10,827 bases of DNA, from NCBI GenBank assembly GCA_030632305.1, contig DAOVUZ010000014.1, forward strand, positions 1 to 10,827. The letters run 5' to 3'. Below, piece by piece: positions 1 to 5,115 of this stretch. Position 1 is the first letter of the stretch. Each line of letters starts with the position of its first letter. The translations under genes and the position numbers were made by a program. The stretch comes from Dehalococcoidales bacterium (GTDB lineage: Bacteria > Chloroflexota > Dehalococcoidia > Dehalococcoidales > DAOVUZ01). The notes under the pieces were generated by a model. That model made no database searches, was not told where the DNA came from, and was given only the letters and a program-made list of their open reading frames with translations.

Positions 1-822
1 GGCAGACTGGAGCATGCCATGACCAGCTATGAATTGCTGATGACGGACTCGCCACAGGAAGCACATACCCTGACTATGTGGCTGGAAGAGAAAAACGCTG
101 AACGGCAAAGACTAACTGATAAAGTGCTAGCTAAAGCCAGGGAGCAAGTATTAGCCCAGGGGATTTCACCACTCCTAATAGCCAGCGATAGCGACTATCC
201 CGCTGGCATCACCGGGCTGGTAGCCGGCAAGCTATCAGGCGAATTTTATCGCCCGGCTATTGTTATCAAAACCGGTGAACTGGTAAGTAGCGGTAGCTGC
301 CGCAGCATCCCCGAGTTTAATATTATCCTTGCCCTGAATCAGTGTCGCCACCTACTATCTCACTTCGGCGGTCACCCCCGGGCAGCCGGTTTTACCCTGC
401 CGACCGGGAACCTGGCTCGCTTACGACAAGAGCTGTTACCGCTCGCCGCTACCCAACTAGCCGGGGTTGACCTTCGCCCTCACCTTGATATTGATGCTGA
501 GGTTACCCTGACTGACCTCACCGGGGATACCTTTCAAACAATTCAACAGCTAGCTCCCTTTGGGCAGGGTAATCCACCTCCCACCTTCCTCAGCCGCCGG
601 GTAGAGGTTATTGACTGCCGCACAATAGGCGGTAATGGAGTGCACTTGAGAATTAAACTGAAGCAGGGCGGGGCTGTGTGGGACGGGGTCGGTTTCGGAA
701 TGGGTAACTACCTGTCTGAGGCATCATCACCCCTGGACATTGTCTACAACCTGGAAATAGACCGCTGGGGTGGAGAGGAGAGACTGCGGCTCAATATTCT
801 TGACTTCGCCCCCAGTCGATAG
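1..822 (+). CDS. recJ: RecJ single-strand-specific 5'-3' exonuclease, C-terminal part (5' end outside window)
   Basis: RecJ degrades single-stranded DNA 5' to 3' in recombination and in mismatch and base-excision repair. The reading frame is open from base 1. The first codons give GRLEHA, the family motif (usually GRL..A) that closes the DHH part. About 273 residues are visible. A linker with N.ERQ precedes the DHHA1 domain, where SGSCRSIPEFN (about 289-321) and GGHPRAAGF (about 367-393) match the conserved S.RS...N and GGH..AAG motifs. A C-terminal OB-like domain follows, with PFGQGNPPPTF (about 556-588). The metal-binding DHH motifs lie upstream and cannot be checked. The first ATG at 19 is internal, not the start. 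The protein ends at TAG 820-822, after a typical RecJ end (LDFAPSR). Family assignment is firm, although only the C-terminal part is seen. Confidence 0.93.
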   Translation, partial: GRLEHAMTSYELLMTDSPQEAHTLTMWLEEKNAERQRLTDKVLAKAREQVLAQGISPLLIASDSDYPAGITGLVAGKLSGEFYRPAIVIKTGELVSSGSCRSIPEFNIILALNQCRHLLSHFGGHPRAAGFTLPTGNLARLRQELLPLAATQLAGVDLRPHLDIDAEVTLTDLTGDTFQTIQQLAPFGQGNPPPTFLSRRVEVIDCRTIGGNGVHLRIKLKQGGAVWDGVGFGMGNYLSEASSPLDIVYNLEIDRWGGEERLRLNILDFAPSR

Positions 823-960
823 TCCGGCCACCTCAGCGACGAGGTTATCGCCAGGATTGAAGAAAGAATAGGTTCAGAGAATATATACCGCACCGATAGG
901 CACGAAACTATAGAATTCATCATCGATGGGGAAAGGCTGTGGGTGAAGGTAGAGAGGTAG
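823..960 (+). pseudogene. Remnant of the C-terminus of a ComEC/Rec2-type competence protein
   Basis: Directly after the recJ stop, the same frame stays open for 45 codons to TAG 958-960. It contains GHLSDEVIARIEERIG, then YRTDRHETIEF and DGERLWVKVER. From memory of the family, ComEC proteins end with a metallo-beta-lactamase-like domain whose last part reads roughly (Y)GHP..EV..R, then (V)YRTD..G(T)IEF..DG..(L)WV. The order and spacing here fit. There is no start codon or ribosome binding site of its own, and the rest of a ComEC protein (roughly 700 residues or more) is absent. I infer a gene fragment left after deletion of comEC from behind recJ. An alternative is a former RecJ C-terminal extension cut off by a new stop codon. 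The similarity is remembered, not computed. Confidence 0.55.
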
Positions 961-1241
961 ATTAATAGCAGTGCCAAAACTAATACTAAATAACTTTTTA
1001 CCCAAACATGATTTCTGCTTAAGCATTAGTCAATTCAGGCACAATCATAGTGAAAATGCGAACTAGTATCAATGGGGCTGGAGCGCATTAAAAGTACTCA
1101 AATCGGCTGGCCTTATACCTGTTATTAACAGACAATGGCTAGTCATTATAGCTACTGGTTTTTTAATCTTTTACCCCCTATAGGGGAACCACACCTGGTA
1201 TTATCTGCTATTGGCGCCGCAGAAGAAAGGCTTAAGTCTTT
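961..1241. other. Gene-poor, AT-rich interval without a supported gene
   Basis: I see no convincing gene in these 281 bases. A plus-strand frame from a GTG at 971 reads MPKLILNNFLPKHDFC and stops at TAG 1064-1066. The same frame then stays open to TAG 1175-1177 with a hydrophobic stretch (WLVIIATGFLIFYPL). This may be a decayed gene but is too short to call. A perfect 12-bp palindrome, CCCCTATAGGGG, lies at 1175-1186. A second, imperfect palindrome centred on CTTAAG (1224-1243) overlaps the stop codon of the minus-strand membrane protein. Neither has a T-run that would make it a clear terminator. Confidence 0.4.
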
Positions 1242-1421
1242 CTATTCACGACCAGCGCGACCAAAAGCAATAGAGGCCAGAAATAAAATCGCACTCAGCC
1301 CGAACCAGAACACCCAGGTAAGCTCGTCAGTGAATAGCGGCATTACTCCCACAGCGGTGATAATACCTATCAAGGCACAGATCCAACCAAGAGCATTGAA
1401 AATCAAGGCTAATACTCCCAC
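1242..1421 (-). CDS. Small two-helix membrane protein of unknown function (59 aa)
   Basis: The gene reads from GTG at 1421-1419 to TAG at 1244-1242. The protein starts VGVLALIFNALGWICALIG. It has two hydrophobic segments, about residues 3-27 and 36-53, separated by a short polar turn (PLFTDELTW). A small basic tail (GRAGRE) follows. A purine-rich AAGAAGGGGG lies about 7 bases before the GTG, and an in-frame TAA lies just beyond it, so the start is well bounded. The overlapping 119-codon plus-strand frame (1135-1494) has no ribosome binding site and a composition unlike a real protein, so I prefer this strand. I recall similar short membrane proteins in Dehalococcoidia but know no function. 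The gene is divergent from the hydrolase operon at 1579. Confidence 0.68.
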   Translation of the reverse strand: MGVLALIFNALGWICALIGIITAVGVMPLFTDELTWVFWFGLSAILFLASIAFGRAGRE

Positions 1422-1480
1422 AATAGAACCCCCTTCTTATTTATTAGATGAGCCATCTTTTTCTAATCTCCCTTTCCTAG

Positions 1481-1506
1481 GCAAAGTGTATTAGAACACA
1501 CTTTGC
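1481..1506. promoter_or_regulatory. Inverted repeat GCAAAGTGT-N8-ACACTTTGC (operator or weak terminator)
   Basis: Two perfect 9-bp arms, 1481-1489 and 1498-1506, are separated by 8 bases. On the plus strand they are followed by the T-rich TTTATTTTAT (1507-1516), so the element could be a weak plus-strand terminator. No plus-strand gene ends just upstream, however. The dyad lies between the divergent genes at 1421 (-) and 1579 (+) and abuts the likely -35 region of the latter, which also fits an operator for a dimeric repressor. Confidence 0.45.
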
Positions 1507-1535
1507 TTTATTTTATACCATAGTTACTATATAAT
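1507..1535 (+). promoter_or_regulatory. Putative promoter of the hydrolase-pncC-NUDIX operon
   Basis: A consensus -10 hexamer, TATAAT, lies at 1530-1535. The -35 region at 17 bp spacing is poor (TTTATT, 1507-1512), which would suit an activated or repressible promoter. The predicted transcript would start near 1542 and leave about 37 bases of leader before the ATG at 1579. Confidence 0.4.
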
Positions 1536-1578
1536 CAAAAAACACACAAAACTAACTCATCTTATAGGTGATAATAGC

Positions 1579-2241
1579 ATGAAATTGACAAATAATCTAT
1601 ACTTTTACCCTGAAAAAGGGACGTTAGACTGCAATACCTATGTGATTAGGGGGAACCCAAGCATTATCATAGACCCCGGCTCTGCCCAATTCGTACCAGC
1701 ACTGATACATGATTTGCACCAAGACGGTATTGAACCTGAGGATATTGATGTTATCACTAATACCCACCTCCATGGCGACCATTGCTGGGCAAACGAAGCC
1801 TTCAAGGAACTCTCCGGAGCCAAAATCTTGTGCCACCAGCTCCACCAAAAGTCCTATGATATAACCGTTATTAAGACAACAAAATTCTTTGGTCTTAAAG
1901 CCGTAGAGTTTAACCAGGACGGCTATCTGGATAATAACAAGTTAAGTACTGGAGATATGGAATTCGAGCTTATCCACTCCCCGGGGCACTCCCCTGACAG
2001 CATCTGCTTCTACTGTAAACAGGAGGGAATTCTGATTTGTGGAGATGTCATTTTCAATAAAAACACAGGCAGGGTTGACCTCCCCGGTGGTAGCGCTGAC
2101 GAGCTTAAGCAGTCTATCGACAAGCTATCACACCTGGAAATTGAGTACCTGCTTCCCGGCCATATGGATATTATAACCAGCGCCGAAAAAGTAAAGAGCA
2201 ACTTTGAATTCATTAAGAAACATATCCTTAACTGGCTATGA
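1579..2241 (+). CDS. Metallo-beta-lactamase-fold hydrolase, glyoxalase II-like (220 aa)
   Basis: This is a cytosolic metal-dependent hydrolase of the MBL superfamily, single domain, without a signal peptide. The metal ligands are in order: THLHGDH with H63, H65, D67 and H68; the second-site His in SPGH (H137); the bridging Asp in GDVIF (D156); and the last His in LPGH (H195). The set is complete, so the enzyme should be active with two metals, usually zinc or iron. The arrangement and length resemble hydroxyacylglutathione-hydrolase-like proteins of bacteria and archaea, but the substrate cannot be read from the sequence. A modest TAGGTG lies about 8 bases before the ATG. The gene is first in a tight run and is followed 31 bp later by pncC, so it is probably co-transcribed with it. 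Confidence 0.85.
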   Translation: MKLTNNLYFYPEKGTLDCNTYVIRGNPSIIIDPGSAQFVPALIHDLHQDGIEPEDIDVITNTHLHGDHCWANEAFKELSGAKILCHQLHQKSYDITVIKTTKFFGLKAVEFNQDGYLDNNKLSTGDMEFELIHSPGHSPDSICFYCKQEGILICGDVIFNKNTGRVDLPGGSADELKQSIDKLSHLEIEYLLPGHMDIITSAEKVKSNFEFIKKHILNWL

Positions 2242-2272
2242 AGAAAAATAATGATAGACGGGGGAAAGAGTC

Positions 2273-2752
2273 ATGGCTGGTTTGGAACAAGAAGTCGGAA
2301 ACCTACTCCGCCAGAAAGGGCTAACTTTAGGGATAGTTGAATCAGCCACCGGCGGGCTAATATCCCACCTGATAACCAATGTCCCCGGTAGCTCAGACTA
2401 CTATAAGGGATCGGTTACCGCTTATAGCAATGAGGTTAAGATTAAGATAGTCGGGGTAAAAGAGGATACTATCAATAGATATGGTGCCGTGAGCCCCGAG
2501 GTGGCTGAGGAGATGGCACTGGGGGGCAGAAGAACATTAGCCTCAGATATATGTCTGGCCGATACTGGTATTGCTGGACCCGCTGGTGCTACTCCGGGAA
2601 AACCAGTGGGGCTATTCTACTTAGGATTGTCCCGTCAGGCTGGAACCCATAGCCAGAAACACAACTTCCACGGAAACCGTGAGCAAAACAAGCACAGTGC
2701 TGCAGAGGCAGCCCTAGGCTGGCTAAAAGAATACCTGACGAGCCTGAAATAA
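2273..2752 (+). CDS. pncC: Nicotinamide-nucleotide amidohydrolase, CinA C-terminal domain protein (159 aa)
   Basis: PncC hydrolyses the amide of nicotinamide mononucleotide to nicotinate mononucleotide and ammonia, recycling pyridine nucleotides released by NAD-dependent DNA ligase and other reactions. The protein is the stand-alone CinA C-terminal domain, of the usual length of about 160 residues. The conserved motifs are in order: ESATGG (residues 23-28, Ser24 being the expected nucleophile), VPGSSDYYKGSVTAYSNEVK, GAVSPEVAEEM and ADTGIAGPAGATPGKPVG. The N-terminal molybdopterin-binding-like domain of full CinA is absent. A GGGGA lies about 7 bases before the ATG. The gene sits 31 bp behind the MBL-fold hydrolase and ahead of a NUDIX gene, a setting consistent with nucleotide or metabolite repair (inference). 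Family assignment is secure; the activity is inferred from the family. Confidence 0.9.
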   Translation: MAGLEQEVGNLLRQKGLTLGIVESATGGLISHLITNVPGSSDYYKGSVTAYSNEVKIKIVGVKEDTINRYGAVSPEVAEEMALGGRRTLASDICLADTGIAGPAGATPGKPVGLFYLGLSRQAGTHSQKHNFHGNREQNKHSAAEAALGWLKEYLTSLK

Positions 2753-2769
2753 AGACCATTCACTTCATT

Positions 2770-2797
2770 AGGGAAAGAGTGAAGGGGGTGAGGTAGA
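2770..2797. repeat. Partial copy of a GA-rich dispersed repeat
   Basis: The 3' part, GGGGGTGAGGTAGATAAG (about 2784-2801), is nearly identical to the end of the palindromic repeat at 4231-4279 (GGAGGTGAGGTAGATTAG). The upstream purine-rich part is a weaker match. It lies between pncC and the NUDIX gene. It looks like a Shine-Dalgarno sequence but is better explained as a repeat remnant, which affects the choice of the NUDIX start. Confidence 0.4.
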
Positions 2798-2820
2798 TAA
2801 GTAGCCTCCAGAAGAAAAAG

Positions 2821-3210
2821 GTGGTTACCTGCTTTCTTGAATCTGATGGTGAGATACTGCTTTTACGCCGCAGCGGACAGGTCGGCAGCTATCAGGGAAG
2901 ATGGGCGGGGGTTAGCGGCTATATAGAGACGACCGCTGATGAGCAGGCACTAACCGAGATAGAAGAGGAAACCAGCCTAGCCGGGGAAGACCTTAAACTA
3001 ATTAGAAAGGGCAGACCCTTAGTGGTTAAAGATGACAAGCTCGGGGTTAAATGGGTGGTTCACCCCTATCTGTTTCACATAAAGGACCGGGACAAAATCA
3101 AAATTGACTGGGAACATAAAGAGGCAAGGTGGATACAGCCCAGGGATATAGATAACTTTGAAACCGTGCCCAAGCTCAAGGAAACGCTAGCCCGGGTATA
3201 CAAGAGCTAG
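2821..3210 (+). CDS. NUDIX hydrolase-like protein with a degenerate NUDIX box (129 aa)
   Basis: NUDIX enzymes hydrolyse nucleoside diphosphates linked to another group and clear damaged or excess nucleotides. The typical first strands are seen (VVTCFLESDGEILLLRRS), then GRWAGVSGYIE and a helix with TEIEEETSL (residues 45-53). The latter replaces the signature REUxEExGU: the acidic residues E46, E49 and E50 are present, but Arg is Thr and Gly is Ser. The upstream Gly and Glu of the box are also poorly kept. Activity may be weakened or altered. The GTG at 2821 is the only ordinary start before the first strand. The frame is open back to 2797, where an ATA follows a strong GGGGGTGAGG, so the true start is uncertain. 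The gene probably belongs to the same operon as pncC, 68 bp behind it. Its stop overlaps the stop of the convergent gene. Confidence 0.8.
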   Translation: MVTCFLESDGEILLLRRSGQVGSYQGRWAGVSGYIETTADEQALTEIEEETSLAGEDLKLIRKGRPLVVKDDKLGVKWVVHPYLFHIKDRDKIKIDWEHKEARWIQPRDIDNFETVPKLKETLARVYKS

Positions 3211-4136
3211 CTATCTTTAACTGATTGCTTTTGCATATAGCTAATAACCTCTCCTGGCGCAAGCAATCCGTTCTCAGTAACTATTCCGGTAATCAGCTCC
3301 AGAGGGGTAATATCAAAGTGGGGGTTTTTAACCCTGACCTCAGTCGGTAGTCTCCCCGGTTCAATCACCTCAGACGGCTCTTTCTCCTCTAAATCAACCT
3401 CACCACCGCTCACCCTGGGGTCAAACTTGAGTGTCTCACACAATACATAAAAGGGGATGTTGGCTTTTTTACCAGCTAAGGCTAGCTGATAAGTGCCAAC
3501 ACTATTAACCACCATGCCGTCAGCACATATCCTGTCGGTACCGACCACGACCTTGTTCACTGTTGATAGGTAAAGCCCTATGGCGGTATCATCAATAAAG
3601 GTAATTGTCATTCCATAAAGCCCAAGCTCCCGGGCAGTCATCTCTCCACTGCCACCCGGACCCGAACGGGTAGTAATCACTTCAACATTACCGTGCTCAG
3701 CAAAGGCTGCCTTTAGCATCGCCACCACCGTTGAGCTATAGCTATGAGTCATTATTTTATCGCCATCAGCAATTAGCTCAGAGCCATATTGGGCAATCTG
3801 GGCGATAGCCCGTAATGAATCGCCAACTACTTCGTCAACCTTGGAAATAGCGAAGTGCCTGACTGAATCCAGCTCCATTTCCACAACCTTTCCCGACATT
3901 GCATCAAGTAAACGAGCAACGATGTTAAACACCGGTGCCATCGCAGGACGGGCTGACATTAACCTCTGCCCAATCTCTTTCTGCTCCTGCCAAAACTCAT
4001 CAGTGCTCTTTGTCTGGCTGCGCTCAGCAGCAACCTTTAGTACACTCGCCGCCTGCCTGGCTAACTGGCTGGCACCATGAGTCTTGTCATTCTTAATTCC
4101 ATCTATCAGGCTAATAACTTCAGGACTGATGTTCAT
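3207..4136 (-). CDS. eIF-2B alpha/beta/delta-family protein (aIF-2B/MtnA-like fold), 309 aa
   Basis: The protein belongs to the superfamily holding eukaryotic eIF2B regulatory subunits, methylthioribose-1-phosphate isomerase (MtnA) and archaeal ribose-1,5-bisphosphate isomerase. Numbering from the ATG at 4136, a helical N-terminal domain (about 1-120) is followed by a Rossmann-like domain with THSYSSTV (130-137), TTRSGPGG, GTDRICADG (199-207) and NSVGTYQLAL. The Asp of GTDRI, an active-site residue in the isomerases, is kept. The isomerase Cys, expected in a THC-type motif, is Ser, and HSYS resembles the eIF2B alpha motif. I therefore would not call it MtnA or an R15P isomerase; the role is unknown. 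A longer TTG start at 4172 is possible, but that segment looks like promoter DNA. The gene is convergent with the NUDIX gene and divergent from rph. Confidence 0.8.
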   Translation of the reverse strand: MNISPEVISLIDGIKNDKTHGASQLARQAASVLKVAAERSQTKSTDEFWQEQKEIGQRLMSARPAMAPVFNIVARLLDAMSGKVVEMELDSVRHFAISKVDEVVGDSLRAIAQIAQYGSELIADGDKIMTHSYSSTVVAMLKAAFAEHGNVEVITTRSGPGGSGEMTARELGLYGMTITFIDDTAIGLYLSTVNKVVVGTDRICADGMVVNSVGTYQLALAGKKANIPFYVLCETLKFDPRVSGGEVDLEEKEPSEVIEPGRLPTEVRVKNPHFDITPLELITGIVTENGLLAPGEVISYMQKQSVKDS

Positions 4137-4143
4137 AGCAACC

Positions 4144-4172
4144 ATTATACCAGCACTAGAAATGAGGGGCAA
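4144..4172 (-). promoter_or_regulatory. Sigma70-type promoter giving a leaderless mRNA for the eIF-2B-family gene
   Basis: On the minus strand, TTGCCC (4172-4167) and a perfect TATAAT (4149-4144) are spaced by 17 bp. The -10 is preceded by TGG, an extended -10. Only seven bases lie between TATAAT and the ATG at 4136, so transcription should begin at or next to the start codon. There is no Shine-Dalgarno sequence before this ATG, in agreement with a leaderless message. Confidence 0.6.
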
Positions 4173-4196
4173 AGCTCACCACCCAGTGGAGCGTTT

Positions 4197-4221
4197 AAGA
4201 GGGGCTTCGCCCCTCTTTTTT
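4197..4221 (+). terminator. Rho-independent terminator, plus strand
   Basis: A 9-bp GC-rich stem (4197-4205 with 4209-4217) has a TTC loop closed by C-G and runs into six T residues (4216-4221). It is the clearest terminator in the window. No plus-strand gene ends near it: the nearest upstream one ends at 3210. It may stop antisense transcription through the eIF-2B-family gene, or be carried by the adjacent palindromic repeat. Confidence 0.7.
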
Positions 4222-4230
4222 AATATCCCC

Positions 4231-4279
4231 TCCCCCTCTCCTTTCAAGGAGAGGGGGATTAAGGAGGTGAGGTAGATTA
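4231..4279. repeat. GA/CT-rich palindromic dispersed repeat
   Basis: Perfect 13-bp inverted arms, TCCCCCTCTCCTT (4231-4243) and AAGGAGAGGGGGA (4246-4258), are separated by two bases. A GA-rich tail follows (GGAGGTGAGGTAGATTAG, 4262-4279). The tail recurs at 2784-2801, and a half copy is visible on the minus strand at 6940-6911. Palindromes of this CCCTCTCC/GGAGAGGG type are common intergenic repeats in many bacteria, including Chloroflexota as I recall. It lies just upstream of the rph promoter. Confidence 0.6.
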
Positions 4280-4281
4280 GA

Positions 4282-4310
4282 TTGCTCTTATCACTTATCA
4301 ATGCTATACT
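4282..4310 (+). promoter_or_regulatory. Promoter of rph
   Basis: TTGCTC (4282-4287) and TATACT (4305-4310) are spaced by 17 bp. The -10 carries an upstream TGC, an extended -10. Transcription would start near 4317, leaving about 24 bases of leader with AGGAGG at 4328-4333. Confidence 0.6.
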
Positions 4311-4340
4311 CAAAGATACACTGTAATAGGAGGATTTTAG

Positions 4341-5072
4341 GTGAAACGAGCTGATGGTCGTGCCTGGGATGAGCTACGACCGATAAAAATAATACCCGGC
4401 TTCCAGAGCTTTGCTGAGGGCTCAGCCCTAATAGAACTGGGGGAGACCCGGGTGCTGTGCTCGGTTAGCATAGAGGAAAGAGTACCCCCCTTCCTCAGAG
4501 GCGAAGGCACTGGCTGGGTTACTGCTGAATATTCTATGCTCCCCCGTGCCACTTCCACCCGCACCCCCCGTGATTCCTCACTGGGCAGGGTTGCCGGCAG
4601 AAGCCAGGAAATTCAACGCCTCATTGGACGCTCATTGCGAGCGGTAACCGACCTCGCTGCCCTGGGGGAGAGAACCTTAATCATAGATTGTGATGTGCTC
4701 CAGGCAGATGGCGGTACCAGAACAGCAGCTATCACCGGCGCCTACGTAGCCCTACATCAAGCCCTGCAAACCCTGGCAAACATGGGAATAATATCATCCA
4801 TACCCCTGAAGAGTGCCGTAGCTGCCACCAGTGTTGGCGTCGTGCATAGTTATGCGCTATTAGACCTGTGCTACGATGAAGACTGCAATGCTGAGGTTGA
4901 TTTCAATGTGGTAATGACCAATCAGGGTAAATTTGTTGAGGTTCAGGGCACTGCTGAAGCTAAGCCATTCTCCAAGGAGACCATTGATTCTTTACTTTCC
5001 TTGGGCGAAAATGGTATCGAGCAACTATTTAAAATTCAGCAGGCTACCCTGGAAACAGTAACACTAAAATAA
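4341..5072 (+). CDS. rph: Ribonuclease PH (243 aa)
   Basis: RNase PH is a phosphate-dependent 3'-5' exoribonuclease that trims tRNA 3' ends and works as a hexameric ring in the cytosol. Family motifs are complete: RADGR at residues 3-7; GWVTAEYSMLPRAT (58-71); GRSQEIQRLIGRSLRA (86-101); the phosphate-binding GGTRT (124-128); and LCYDEDCNAEVDFN (176-189) with its acidic residues. A GKFVEVQGTAE block follows (196-206). The length matches the normal 240 or so residues. The GTG start is supported by AGGAGG seven bases upstream and by the N-terminal KRADGR typical of the family. A well-placed extended -10 promoter drives it. The lipoprotein gene follows after 43 bp with its own ribosome binding site and may be co-transcribed. 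Confidence 0.95.
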   Translation: MKRADGRAWDELRPIKIIPGFQSFAEGSALIELGETRVLCSVSIEERVPPFLRGEGTGWVTAEYSMLPRATSTRTPRDSSLGRVAGRSQEIQRLIGRSLRAVTDLAALGERTLIIDCDVLQADGGTRTAAITGAYVALHQALQTLANMGIISSIPLKSAVAATSVGVVHSYALLDLCYDEDCNAEVDFNVVMTNQGKFVEVQGTAEAKPFSKETIDSLLSLGENGIEQLFKIQQATLETVTLK

Positions 5073-5115
5073 ATAAGGTGGGAAATCCCCAAATTGCAAG
5101 TTTAAAGGAGGAAAA

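Noticed and set aside
744..977. Minus-strand 77-codon frame
   Set aside because: It is antisense to the recJ end and the comEC-like remnant, with Ser/Arg-rich shadow composition and no start signal.
1175..1186. CCCCTATAGGGG palindrome as a terminator or insertion-sequence end
   Set aside because: There is no loop, no T-run in the direction of any gene, and no matching copy elsewhere in the window.
1135..1494. 119-codon plus-strand frame beginning MASHYSYWFFN
   Set aside because: It has no ribosome binding site and shows a Pro/Ser/Lys-rich composition with no domain. It lies opposite a better membrane-protein gene, and its last codons run into the dyad at 1481-1506.
4137..4172. N-terminal extension of the eIF-2B-family protein from TTG 4172
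   Set aside because: The segment has a full -35/-10 promoter with ideal spacing, no ribosome binding site for the TTG, and no conserved look to the 12 extra residues.
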